DNA of 40,341 nucleotides from the IMG/VR virus record IMGVR_UViG_3300028835_002564, positions 1 to 40,341 of that record; one strand, given 5' to 3'. The notes under the pieces are model-generated. The model worked only from the letters and a program-made list of their open reading frames with translations. It had not been told where the DNA came from and searched no databases. Position 1 is the first letter of the stretch. Each line of letters starts with the position of its first letter. Made by a program: the position numbers and the translations under genes. Shown in pieces: positions 16,464 to 23,559 of the stretch. This DNA comes from a virus.

Positions 16464-17039
16464 TTACGTCTCCTTCACCGAAACCGTGGCGGTGATCCTA
16501 TGCGCTCCTACAGCATGGTTCTCGATGTTCACCCAGATCTCCTCGTTCATATCCACAGGCTCGTTGAAGTAGTAAGTTGGCGTGACATCGTTAAGAGCCA
16601 GGAACCCATCCCTCGGGCATAACTGGGACGTACCATGCCACACAGCGACACCAACCAGGCCCCAGCAGCCGGCAGGCCAATGGATGATAACTGAAGTTAT
16701 CAGGCCGGGGAACGGGGAGGTTTCGTACATCCTGATGGCGGCACCACCGATGAGGTTCCGCTCAAACGGGATGAGTTCTATCCTCTTTGCTGGCAATTGT
16801 ACCCCAACTGTTTCGGCCATGGCGCCAATGTTCGCAGAAACTGCGTCGAGCTTTCTACCATTGTTTTGAATCCCTTGAACCACCTCCCGGGTGAGGGAAT
16901 TCAGGCCATGTATGGCCTCCCGATTCCTGCGGACCTCGGTGATTACTCCAGTGAAGTCGGCGGTAACTGGTGGAAACTCCTCAGCTTCCTCCTCCTCCAT
17001 GTACACCCGGTATCCTGGCCCTCTATCTCTGCTCAGCAT
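16464..17039 (-). CDS. Putative virion protein, coiled-coil plus beta domain
   Basis: A 191-residue protein whose ATG overlaps the previous stop (TAATG) behind GGAGAG. Residues about 25-75 are helical with heptads (TEVRRNREAIHGLNSL), suggesting an oligomerising stalk. The C-terminal 110 residues are beta-rich with aromatic strands (VIIHWPAGCWGLVGVAVW). A stalk-plus-head arrangement fits a trimeric virion attachment protein. No homolog named. Confidence 0.5.
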   Translation of the reverse strand: MLSRDRGPGYRVYMEEEEAEEFPPVTADFTGVITEVRRNREAIHGLNSLTREVVQGIQNNGRKLDAVSANIGAMAETVGVQLPAKRIELIPFERNLIGGAAIRMYETSPFPGLITSVIIHWPAGCWGLVGVAVWHGTSQLCPRDGFLALNDVTPTYYFNEPVDMNEEIWVNIENHAVGAHRITATVSVKET

Positions 17040-17851
17040 TAGATCTCTCCAGAATCGAATATGAGGCGGAAGTCGTGAAGGTGCAGGTCCCTCTGTGCGG
17101 CTATCCTGCTACCGACCATAGCCAGAGGCTTCAACTGGGTTGTTGGAAGGTTTGTTGTGTGTGTCGCAACGAGTGTACCATCGAGGACAAGTCTTGCATC
17201 GTCCCCAGCGTCACTGACACACATATTGATGCAGACGTGGCCGGTGGGTGGAGCACCAAGGGGGGTGCTGGTTGATACCCCACCCGACCGAGTAACGAAG
17301 CGCAGGTTGCCGTCTACGCTACTGTCGTATTCGATCCAGATACCGTCGTCGGGGGTTGCCCAGGCAGCCCCGTCGCCTGTTTCAAGGTTTGCCGCTCCCA
17401 CCAGACCGCGAATGGTATAAAGATTGGCGGTGTTAGGAATTGCTAGGACCAGGTGAAGGTGGGGGCTGACCGCCACGGACACGGGATAGTTACCGCCAGT
17501 GTGGAGGGCTACCCAGTCGTCGATATTTGCTCCGAGCCCACATAGCTGGAGGCCTCCGCCTATCTCGTTGGCGACGACGAAGTTCCCCACTGCTGGAGCC
17601 GGGTTCCCGTTTGTGTCCCAGGACCGGGAAAGCGAAATTCCGAGGATCGCAGGTACGAACTGCGCGGGGCCGACATAGTCCTCTTTGATTGACCTTCCAG
17701 GCATGGCGTCGAAGAGCACCCACTCCGCGTCGCCTTCGTCGCACCGGTTCCATATCTCCCGGCGGTTCTTGGTGGGATTATAGGTGTACCTCACCCTCTC
17801 CCCTGCGTAGAGGGAGTCTATCAGTTGCATACCTATCCGTGGTATGGGCAT
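17039..17851 (-). CDS. Lectin-fold-like virion protein
   Basis: A 270-residue protein. From about residue 65 the strand pattern (DGIWIEYDSSVDGNLRFVTR, and a later ARLVLDGTLVATHTT) fits a concanavalin-like jelly-roll seen in viral adhesins. N-terminal residues are polar with a YTYNPTKNRREIWNR stretch. It follows a strong terminator-like hairpin at 17867-17903, so its expression may be lowered relative to upstream genes. Fold call is by pattern only. Confidence 0.5.
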   Translation of the reverse strand: MPIPRIGMQLIDSLYAGERVRYTYNPTKNRREIWNRCDEGDAEWVLFDAMPGRSIKEDYVGPAQFVPAILGISLSRSWDTNGNPAPAVGNFVVANEIGGGLQLCGLGANIDDWVALHTGGNYPVSVAVSPHLHLVLAIPNTANLYTIRGLVGAANLETGDGAAWATPDDGIWIEYDSSVDGNLRFVTRSGGVSTSTPLGAPPTGHVCINMCVSDAGDDARLVLDGTLVATHTTNLPTTQLKPLAMVGSRIAAQRDLHLHDFRLIFDSGEI

Positions 17852-17866
17852 CCTGGTTCGCCTTCC

Positions 17867-17903
17867 CTAAAAGATATGGGAGAGGAGCGAACCCCTCTCC
17901 CAT
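17867..17903 (-). terminator. Terminator-like hairpin with UUCG loop
   Basis: Arms 17876-17887 and 17892-17903 form a 12-bp stem (one G:U) around a UUCG tetraloop on the minus-strand RNA, then ATCTTTTAGG. It separates the SAP/zinc-ribbon gene from the lectin-like gene. Confidence 0.65.
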
Positions 17904-17938
17904 TTCGTATTGCTCGGAGCCGAGGGCCATCCCGCTCC

Positions 17939-17952
17939 GTTTCCGTGGAAAC
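17939..17952. promoter_or_regulatory. parS-like palindrome 2
   Basis: GTTTCCGTGGAAAC: one central base differs from the perfect copy. It lies in the 115-bp gap between two virion-operon genes. Confidence 0.6.
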
Positions 17953-17966
17953 GGCCCCTGGAAGGC

Positions 17967-18404
17967 TTATTCCGTTTCGCTTCGTCCAGCGTCGTAGCAG
18001 TTGCGGCAGACGTTTGCACCAGGGCTCTTGGCCCCTCCACATTTAGGGCAGACCGTGGGGTCTGGCTCAGTATGAGATGCACCAGGTGGCGACTCTACCT
18101 CCTCAGATGCCTCGGTAGCCTCCGCGGTCTCCGGTTCCTCTGCAACCTCGGTTGTCTCGGTTGGCTGGCCTTCCTCAGCGGGCTCGGCAGGCGCGCCTGC
18201 GTCAGCGGCGGGCGCTCCCTCGGCCGGCTCCGTGGTCTCGGTTGCCGCAGCGTCAGCGGGCGCAGACTCGGCGCCCTCGCCCTCGGCGGCCAGCAACCTG
18301 TCGATCAATTCTTCCTTGCTGCCGCTTCTATCTAAGCCAGCTCTCTCACACAGGGTTGTGAGATAGTATCCACCATGGGCTTCAAGCTCCTCGCGCCGTG
18401 TCAT
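17967..18404 (-). CDS. SAP-like / acidic linker / zinc-ribbon protein
   Basis: A 145-residue modular protein starting after GGGAGG. Residues about 13-40 (LTTLCERAGLDRSGSKEELI) match the SAP-type helix-extension-helix used for DNA binding. Residues about 45-112 are almost only Ala, Glu, Pro and Thr, a disordered acidic linker. The C-terminus has CPKCG...CRNC, a zinc ribbon. Within a virion operon this suggests a protein bridging DNA and capsid or assembly factors; that role is inference. Confidence 0.55.
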   Translation of the reverse strand: MTRREELEAHGGYYLTTLCERAGLDRSGSKEELIDRLLAAEGEGAESAPADAAATETTEPAEGAPAADAGAPAEPAEEGQPTETTEVAEEPETAEATEASEEVESPPGASHTEPDPTVCPKCGGAKSPGANVCRNCYDAGRSETE

Positions 18405-18414
18405 AGGTTCCTCC

Positions 18415-19186
18415 CTATGGACTTAGCATGAGCTGGACGAAGGGCGCACCCTGTCCCCCACCACGAGCATTGCACAGGACATATCCTGCGAACTGCTGAT
18501 GCATGACGCCGGGGTCAGCGGGTTCATACACGAAGATGCCGCCATTCGAGCCGAACACGCACGATCTATTGTGGTCTCCAACACTGACATCTCCCGCTGG
18601 CACTATCCAGACCGGCCCCCAGGTCTGGATCCAGATGTACTGGTTGACGGTTGCAATTTGTGTTGGCATCCCCATAACCGATGCGACAGGGTTGTGGCCA
18701 GTCTGAACGTTCAGGTAGGGGCTGGCCATGATCTCGGCGTGCTCGGTCCCGGCGGTTGATAGCGTTGTTTCCCGGTGTAAAGATGACGAGATAGCCGCCT
18801 TCCAGCTCATCCTCACCGATAACGCCGTCGCCGAGGATACCATCGGTGCCCCCCACAGTTACGACAACGGTGTATTCGCCCTCCGTACACCCGCCGATGG
18901 CGGCAAAGCCAACGTGCTGGGGAATGGTATTCTTCGCCCCGTAGCCAGGACAAAGAGTATCACCGGCCATAGCGTAGCGGAACACCCTGTCATCCAGCAT
19001 CATGCGGCTCCCGATGCGGTAGTTCTGGGTGTTGCTGGCCTCGTCGTAGGACTGCGAGGGACGCTCAGCGATCCTGGCACCCGGGCCTATAATGGCACCA
19101 AACAGCCCCGTTTCGGGATCCAGGTCCATCTCCATGTCTCCACGTATCCGTCTCCCAAGAATGTAGCCTATCTTCTTAATGCCCAT
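18415..19186 (-). pseudogene. Structural protein gene with internal frameshift
   Basis: Two overlapping reading frames appear to be one protein. Frame 1 runs from the ATG at 19186 (after AAGGAG) and is sensible through GGYLVIFTPGNNAIN, then becomes Arg-rich and unlike a structural protein. A second frame resumes with AGTEHAEIMASPYL and continues beta-rich (IWIQTWGPVWIVPAGDV) to 18415. The switch lies near 18745-18760 and is a +1 (or -2) shift. The joined product would be about 255 residues, like capsid-surface proteins of metagenomic phages. It could be a sequencing or assembly error, a real mutation, or programmed frameshifting. Confidence 0.55.
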
Positions 19187-19203
19187 GTCTCGGTTCTCCT
19201 TCT

Positions 19204-19246
19204 GGGCTGCTTCCCCCTACTCAGGGGCATATCTTTCGGGCAGCCC
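19204..19246 (-). promoter_or_regulatory. Leader hairpin before 18415-19186 gene
   Basis: GGGCTGC (19204-19210) pairs with GCAGCCC (19240-19246), with an inner CCCCT/AGGGG stem. It lies 17 nt upstream of the start codon at 19186 and may stabilise mRNA or tune translation. Confidence 0.4.
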
Positions 19247-19289
19247 GCCGTATAGTCACTGAGCCGCATTTGGCCCTTGTGCCCTGAGT

Positions 19290-19628
19290 TTATTCCACCG
19301 CATCCTCAAAGATTATCCGCACAAAGCAGTTGCCAGCACTTGAAACTCCCAGTAGCTGTTCGCCGGCGTCCAGTATGTAAATCGGCAGAGAGTCCTCCCT
19401 TGGATCGTCGGGCATGACCACCATATCCCCTCCCGCAATATGGTGTAGGGTGTCCACATCGGTGCCATTGCGGGTTAGAACTACGTCGTTCGCACCAGCA
19501 AAGGCGTTCCACGTTTTGATGGAGTAGATGAAGCGTCGGTGGTTCGCCGGGACTACGGTTCCGATGTTCGTGCCTGGTGCTATTGCTACAGTAGCAACAG
19601 CCGGGAAAAGGCCCGCTCTTTCTGGCAT
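19290..19628 (-). CDS. Small beta-rich virion protein
   Basis: A 112-residue protein after GGGAGG, one base beyond the upstream stop. It is nearly all beta strands (GTNIGTVVPANHRRFIYSIKT, then strands ending CFVRIIFEDA), typical of a decoration or minor capsid protein. It follows the 239-residue capsid candidate, so high expression is likely. No family named. Confidence 0.5.
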   Translation of the reverse strand: MPERAGLFPAVATVAIAPGTNIGTVVPANHRRFIYSIKTWNAFAGANDVVLTRNGTDVDTLHHIAGGDMVVMPDDPREDSLPIYILDAGEQLLGVSSAGNCFVRIIFEDAVE

Positions 19629-19630
19629 TG

Positions 19631-20350
19631 CTAAGCCCTCCCTTCCATGACTTTAAGGGTCCAATCCATCAGCTTTTCTGGTTTTCCCCCTACTACCAGG
19701 TCAACATCCGCTAAGGTCCTAAGCCACTGTGGTACTTCGGCGGGGTTCGGGTCTATTCCCGCCATCGTGTACAGCCTTCGTTGCCGCTTTCCGAGGAGGA
19801 TTGCCTTGACCTCCTCGGGGTCGGTGAGAATCTCGTAGGTGTACCGCATGACATCGAGGTTCAGGGCGACCAGCGGCATGGCGTCTGCAAGTGGATTGTG
19901 AGCCTGGAATGCGGTGTAGAGCTCCTTGACCGTGAAGAACTCGGTCTTGGCCGAGAAGGGTCCCTGATAGGGGCTCATGTTGCCGTCAACGTAGCCAACA
20001 TCACCGCCGACGGCACGCTGTATTGCTACCAGGGCGTTCCTGTCCTGCCTGGAGGGGTACTGGAAGTAGATACGGACGGCAGGCTTGTTCACCCCCCAGA
20101 AATAGTGGTGGATGAACCTGTTAGCTGGGGGCTCCGTGTACCGCCGATTGGAAGCATCCAGCAGATCGTCCCATGCAGCCAATGCGGTGCCAGCGGCAAG
20201 GCTGGCAGACAGTACGTAGGGTTTGACGTTGGAGCCTTCCAGTCCAAGGATGCGCACACAGACCCAACCCTGGAGGAACTGCATACTGAGGAGGTGCCCT
20301 TCGCGGAGCCACATGTCCTCGTGGCTCTGCTTGAGCAACGAAACTTTCAT
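19631..20350 (-). CDS. Capsid protein candidate (239 aa)
   Basis: The ATG at 20350 lies 5 nt after AAGGAGG, so the start is clear; the frame extends to 20398 without a site. The 239-residue product has an N-terminal strand-rich half and PPANRFIHHYFWGVNKPAVR, then NP- and Y-rich segments (FQAHNPLADAMPLVALN). It sits next to a 237-residue protein between perfect hairpins. Paired single jelly-roll capsid proteins of similar size occur in Thermus phage P23-77 and halosphaeroviruses, but I cannot confirm a jelly-roll from sequence. It may equally be a penton or minor capsid protein. Confidence 0.4.
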   Translation of the reverse strand: MKVSLLKQSHEDMWLREGHLLSMQFLQGWVCVRILGLEGSNVKPYVLSASLAAGTALAAWDDLLDASNRRYTEPPANRFIHHYFWGVNKPAVRIYFQYPSRQDRNALVAIQRAVGGDVGYVDGNMSPYQGPFSAKTEFFTVKELYTAFQAHNPLADAMPLVALNLDVMRYTYEILTDPEEVKAILLGKRQRRLYTMAGIDPNPAEVPQWLRTLADVDLVVGGKPEKLMDWTLKVMEGRA

Positions 20351-20398
20351 ATTGGCCTCCTTCTCAACCTTCTCTTGCGGGTTGGCTGCCAATGACAA

Positions 20399-20427
20399 CT
20401 GCTGGGCAGGTTGGCCCTGCCCAGCAG
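20399..20427 (-). terminator. 12-bp perfect hairpin between capsid candidates
   Basis: CTGCTGGGCAGG (20399-20410) and CCTGCCCAGCAG (20416-20427) form a perfect stem with a 5-nt loop. The downstream minus-strand sequence (TTGTCATT) is only mildly T-rich, so it may be a partial terminator or mRNA-stability element. Confidence 0.6.
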
Positions 20428-20441
20428 TATTTCATATTCTA

Positions 20442-21155
20442 TTACCAGGCCGCTGCGACCTCGTTCAGCCTGCGGCCGAGGCCGATGACAAGGCCACCGG
20501 GCTGTAGATCCAGGTTCCCTCCGCTGTCGCTCAGGATCCGCATGAACCAGGTGTCATCGGGGAGCAGCAGTAGCGTAGGTATCGGGTACACGGAAACGCC
20601 GTTGAGGTTGTCTCCGATAACCATGTCCCGTAGGTTGATTGGAACCAGGTTTGTCCTCCCCATGTCAGTCTGCATCTCGGAGACCAATGGCGTTGGGGTG
20701 ACCAGGCTGGTGAGGTGGGTCACCACTATGCCGAATTCACGCGGCAAGGCGTAGGATGCGGCAGCACCGTCCCCGATGAAGGCCGTCCAGGTGGCGGCCA
20801 CTACACCCGGCTCTCGCCAGTTCGCGCGATAAGTCGCCGTTGCGGGGTCGTGTGTGAACTGCGGACGGATCGGCTGGAATCCCAGCTCGGTGTCCGTGGG
20901 GTTCAGGCCCCGGAAGGCTATACCGTTGAGCGCCTGCTTTATCGCCCGGATGGCCGAGACGTAGGCCTCAACCCTCTGGAGCTGGATCTGGCGCGTGATG
21001 CTCGTTGGCGCTGCCAGCAGCGTCGGGAACTGGGCGTTGAAGATCGCAAGTTCTTGAGCATCCAGGGGGTGCAACTGGAAGTCTGTGCGGTACAACCGTA
21101 ATGACTCTCGCGTAAGCGCGGGGTCCTCCATCGTTAGCGGGCGATATTCGTCCAT
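20442..21155 (-). CDS. Major capsid protein candidate (237 aa)
   Basis: A 237-residue protein with a consensus GGGAGG start. The first 85 residues are helical and polar (LRLYRTDFQLHPLDAQEL). From about 115 it is beta-rich: REFGIVVTHLTSLVTPTP, then TNLVPINLRDMVIGDN and VYPIPTLLLLPDD. Strong ribosome site, its own hairpin-bounded segment and location beside the membrane proteins argue for the main coat protein. I do not recognise an HK97-fold signature or a matching scaffold/protease gene. A jelly-roll fold is a hypothesis. Confidence 0.45.
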   Translation of the reverse strand: MDEYRPLTMEDPALTRESLRLYRTDFQLHPLDAQELAIFNAQFPTLLAAPTSITRQIQLQRVEAYVSAIRAIKQALNGIAFRGLNPTDTELGFQPIRPQFTHDPATATYRANWREPGVVAATWTAFIGDGAAASYALPREFGIVVTHLTSLVTPTPLVSEMQTDMGRTNLVPINLRDMVIGDNLNGVSVYPIPTLLLLPDDTWFMRILSDSGGNLDLQPGGLVIGLGRRLNEVAAAW

Positions 21156-21194
21156 GGTTTACCTCCCTGTTTGGCGGGATAGGCTTATTAACCC

Positions 21195-21229
21195 AACGAC
21201 GAACCTATCTACACGATAAGTTCGTCGTT
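21195..21229 (-). terminator. 15-bp hairpin over a stop codon
   Basis: Arms 21195-21209 and 21215-21229 pair over 15 bp with one G:U and a 5-nt loop. The hairpin contains the stop codon of the 21209-21604 gene and precedes the capsid candidate. It is followed by GGGTTAATAAG on the minus strand. Confidence 0.55.
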
Positions 21230-21604
21230 CTTCGTCTCTCTTGCCCCGGGGTTGCCGGGATTACCGGGGTTGCCCCTCTTCCCTGCGATCTCCCTTGGGT
21301 TACCGCCGCCGAGGGGTCGCCGACCGTTCCCACCTCCAGACCCTCTCCGGGCTGGCCACACCGACTTGACGGCGAAGTGCCCGAGCGACCCGGCGCTTGA
21401 GGACGCGACCCCCTCCGCTACCTGCGCCATCCGAGGGCCCAAGGTCATTGCGCCCAACAACCCGATCATCCCACCTCCGAAGGTGACGATGGTGCCCAGA
21501 GTCGGGTTAAACCTGTAGCTGGCCGCCTCGATCAGGCCTGCGCCAAAGGCGGACCCTATCGTGGTCGCCTTATCCATCATTGGGACCGGAATTGCCCTTG
21601 CCAC
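21209..21604 (-). CDS. Small membrane protein, virion block
   Basis: A 131-residue protein starting at a GTG behind GGAGGTG; an in-frame ATG at 21679 lies inside the structured leader and is rejected. Residues about 10-55 contain two hydrophobic, Gly-rich spans (TIGSAFGAGLIEAAS, then IVTFGGGMIGLLGAMTLG). The C-terminal 60 residues are Gly/Arg/Asn/Pro-rich, with GNPGNPGNPG repeats, and basic. A membrane anchor with a basic low-complexity tail suits a virion membrane protein contacting DNA. Confidence 0.6.
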   Translation of the reverse strand: MARAIPVPMMDKATTIGSAFGAGLIEAASYRFNPTLGTIVTFGGGMIGLLGAMTLGPRMAQVAEGVASSSAGSLGHFAVKSVWPARRGSGGGNGRRPLGGGNPREIAGKRGNPGNPGNPGARETKNDELIV

Positions 21605-21628
21605 GGCTTCACCTCCATATGTTTCTTG

Positions 21629-21698
21629 TGGGAGCGCCTGGCTTGCAAAGTAAAAGCCTGGGAGCTTGAACTTCCACAAGCTCCAGGCGCTCCCAGGC
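21629..21698 (-). promoter_or_regulatory. Structured leader with exclusive hairpins
   Basis: Two mutually exclusive RNA pairings on the minus strand. Pairing 1: TGGGAGCGCCTGG arms at 21629-21641 and 21683-21695 match perfectly over 13 bp. Pairing 2: a local hairpin over 21656-21688 (GGAGCTTG with CAAGCTCC, extended to 12 bp with one bulge), followed by TTTTACTTT, as in an intrinsic terminator. They share 21683-21688, so only one can form. This resembles an attenuator between the promoter at 21712-21739 and the GTG at 21604. Confidence 0.6.
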
Positions 21699-21711
21699 TA
21701 CCGCCACCAAT

Positions 21712-21739
21712 CTTATACACCCTTTTTGCCGATTGTCAA
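21712..21739 (-). promoter_or_regulatory. Near-consensus promoter of capsid block
   Basis: On the minus strand: TTGACA, a 16-nt spacer, then TATAAG (5 of 6 matches to TATAAT). The start point near 21704 would yield a roughly 100-nt leader that contains the 21629-21698 hairpins. Confidence 0.75.
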
Positions 21740-21756
21740 CCTCCTGAAGGTGATCC

Positions 21757-22380
21757 TCATTTCTTCAACCTACTCAGCTCCACGCGCCATCGCGGCCTAG
21801 CACCCGCCAGAAGTCCACTCCTGATCTCCCGAAAGGAGACGTCATTGAACCGCAAGTAGGGTACATAAGCTGGAGCCTCCAGCCGCAGAGGCCACTGCGG
21901 GTCCCGTGTAGGCTCCACGACAAGAGCCTGACCATTCTTGAAGACTGTAATCCAGGCGTGGCCATAGCCCTCCCAGAGTCCGATAGTGGCGAATACTTCA
22001 TCGTCAGAGAGCCGGTTGCGCAGGACTGAAACACCCACAAACGTCATGTCCTCACAGTCCCCGGTCCCTTGCGCCAGTGTCTCTGCCGGCATTTGCCAGT
22101 AATCGTATCTGGTCTCGCTGAAAAGGGCCACACGGGGCTCAAAGACCTTCACACCCCCCGCCTGCTGTAGAAATGCCTCCTGGTAGCGATAGTCGTATGG
22201 CTCCACTGGTGGATAACTTATGTGCCGCGCGATGTATCTCCAGGTATCGAGTACCGCCTGGTCTTTGTCGGCAGGCAGTCCCTCGGCGACGTCCAAGACG
22301 GGGGCACTCAAGGGCTGTATGAACTCCCGGATGTCCCTCATCTCTCCGAAGAAGCGCACCTGCACCAGGTATTGATCCAA
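21757..22380 (-). CDS. Transglutaminase-like cysteine protease
   Basis: A 207-residue protein of the bacterial transglutaminase-like/papain superfamily. Cys109 in GTGDCEDMT and His141 in YGHAWITVF are in the right order and spacing. The third position is probably Glu156 (VVEPT), where Asp is usual. Such domains cut peptide or amide bonds, or crosslink. Here it lies directly upstream of the capsid block, so virion maturation or cell-wall entry are possible roles. No signal peptide is seen. The start is a TTG behind AAAGG; the ribosome site is weak, so the N-terminus is uncertain. Confidence 0.75.
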   Translation of the reverse strand: MDQYLVQVRFFGEMRDIREFIQPLSAPVLDVAEGLPADKDQAVLDTWRYIARHISYPPVEPYDYRYQEAFLQQAGGVKVFEPRVALFSETRYDYWQMPAETLAQGTGDCEDMTFVGVSVLRNRLSDDEVFATIGLWEGYGHAWITVFKNGQALVVEPTRDPQWPLRLEAPAYVPYLRFNDVSFREIRSGLLAGARPRWRVELSRLKK

Positions 22381-22390
22381 GGGGGAGCCT

Positions 22391-22777
22391 TTATCGGGTC
22401 CCTGCTTCTACAAGCGCCCGCCTGACACGGCCCGCTATGCTCGGCCTGCCGGCCCATGTCCCGCCATAGACGGACCCTTCCTCAAAGGTCACCGTATCTG
22501 AGCTGTCGATGGCATACCGCGATTCCGGGCTTACCATGTCCAAGATGACGATGGCGCTCATCGACCATCCGCCAAACACAATCACTGATACCTGAAGGCT
22601 TACTGGCGCTGAGGTCTGCCCCGGATCAAGGGTCACTGTAGCGACGTCCTCTACCCCAACGGCCTGGGGATCCCCCTCCCCATCGTAGGTGTTGACTAAC
22701 AACCTGGCCTCATAGGACGACCTGGCGTTCCCCGTGTTCGTTATGGTTCCTGTTGCGCTAGCTGTTCTGGTCGCCAT
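22391..22777 (-). CDS. CARDB-like beta-sandwich protein
   Basis: A 128-residue, strand-rich protein. An N-terminal TGTITNTGNARSSYEARL segment and a following VTLDPGQTSAPVSLQVSV fit a CARDB-like immunoglobulin-type beta-sandwich. The gene at 22950-23546 has the same opening pattern, so they may be paralogs on the virion surface. It lies 12 nt after the stop of the small membrane protein gene. Confidence 0.5.
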   Translation of the reverse strand: MATRTASATGTITNTGNARSSYEARLLVNTYDGEGDPQAVGVEDVATVTLDPGQTSAPVSLQVSVIVFGGWSMSAIVILDMVSPESRYAIDSSDTVTFEEGSVYGGTWAGRPSIAGRVRRALVEAGTR

Positions 22778-22789
22778 AGCGTGCTCCTG

Positions 22790-22939
22790 TTACTCAATGG
22801 TCAGTGTGAAGTCGATGCTTCCCGCTGGCTCTGGCTCTTCTGGCTCTTCGGCCTCCGCCTCCCTGGTCCAAAGCCAGTATACTCCGCCTGCCATAACAAG
22901 CGCACCGGCCCCCAGTACCAGCGCCTCTTCTGTTTTCAT
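22790..22939 (-). CDS. Small single-pass membrane protein (49 aa)
   Basis: A 49-residue protein with an ATG after GGAGGGG. The first half is a clear membrane span (ALVLGAGALVMAGGVYWLW), followed by an acidic EAEAEEPEEPEP tail. Small one-span proteins like this are typical of internal-membrane viruses. It lies between two beta-sandwich genes in the virion operon. Confidence 0.6.
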   Translation of the reverse strand: MKTEEALVLGAGALVMAGGVYWLWTREAEAEEPEEPEPAGSIDFTLTIE

Positions 22940-22949
22940 AGCACCCCTC

Positions 22950-23546
22950 CTAGAGCACGGACACTGTCAGTTCCGGTTGATCCTTGCCACCGTATGAAGC
23001 CATGGCCTCCAGTTTGCCCACGGCAATCGCCTCCTCCAAGCGGAAGGCATCGTCGAAGGTGCGGTCGCCCAGGCTCTCCACAAACTCGCCATAAGGATCC
23101 ACGTGAAGGACCTCGGCCACAACCTTGAAGGTTGCCCCGGCATGGTTCTTCCAGAAGTCCTCCAACCTGTCGGTGACGTCATAGCCGGGCAGGTACAGAG
23201 TGGTACGGGCAAGCAGGGTGAGGCCGGGTTCAAGAGTGACGATAGGGGCATCGTAGCTGGTGAAGAGGTCGGTTTCCGCAGAAACCAGGTCCACGTCCAG
23301 ACCCGGCCCTCCCTCTCTTGCGAGAGGAGTGAAAACCAACCATTCAACATCGTCCCTCCACGCCTTCGTCTCAATCACCCACACCTTGAGGGCAGCATGA
23401 GCGTCAGCATCCCCGACATTTCTGAGAGCCCATGAAAGTGAAATCGCCATCTGAATGGATGGTACTGGGATCGAACCAAGCTGCCCGATTCCCGGGGCTG
23501 GAATCTCCTCCTTCGGAGTATCGAAAATCCGACCAAATATACGCAT
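22950..23546 (-). CDS. Beta-sandwich virion protein
   Basis: A 198-residue protein after GGAGGG. Residues about 30-120 have WALRNVGDADAHAALKVWV and a VTLEPGLTLLARTTLYLP strand, a CARDB-like beta-sandwich similar to the 22391-22777 protein. The C-terminal third is helical (RLEEAIAVGKLEAM). A parS-like palindrome (23272-23285) is inside its coding sequence. Virion-surface location is inference. Confidence 0.5.
   Translation of the reverse strand: MRIFGRIFDTPKEEIPAPGIGQLGSIPVPSIQMAISLSWALRNVGDADAHAALKVWVIETKAWRDDVEWLVFTPLAREGGPGLDVDLVSAETDLFTSYDAPIVTLEPGLTLLARTTLYLPGYDVTDRLEDFWKNHAGATFKVVAEVLHVDPYGEFVESLGDRTFDDAFRLEEAIAVGKLEAMASYGGKDQPELTVSVL
23272..23285. promoter_or_regulatory. parS-like palindrome 3
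   Basis: GTTTCCGCAGAAAC: one central base differs from the perfect copy. It lies within a virion gene, so codon constraint may explain the change. Confidence 0.55.
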
Positions 23547-23559
23547 TCCCCCAACCCTC

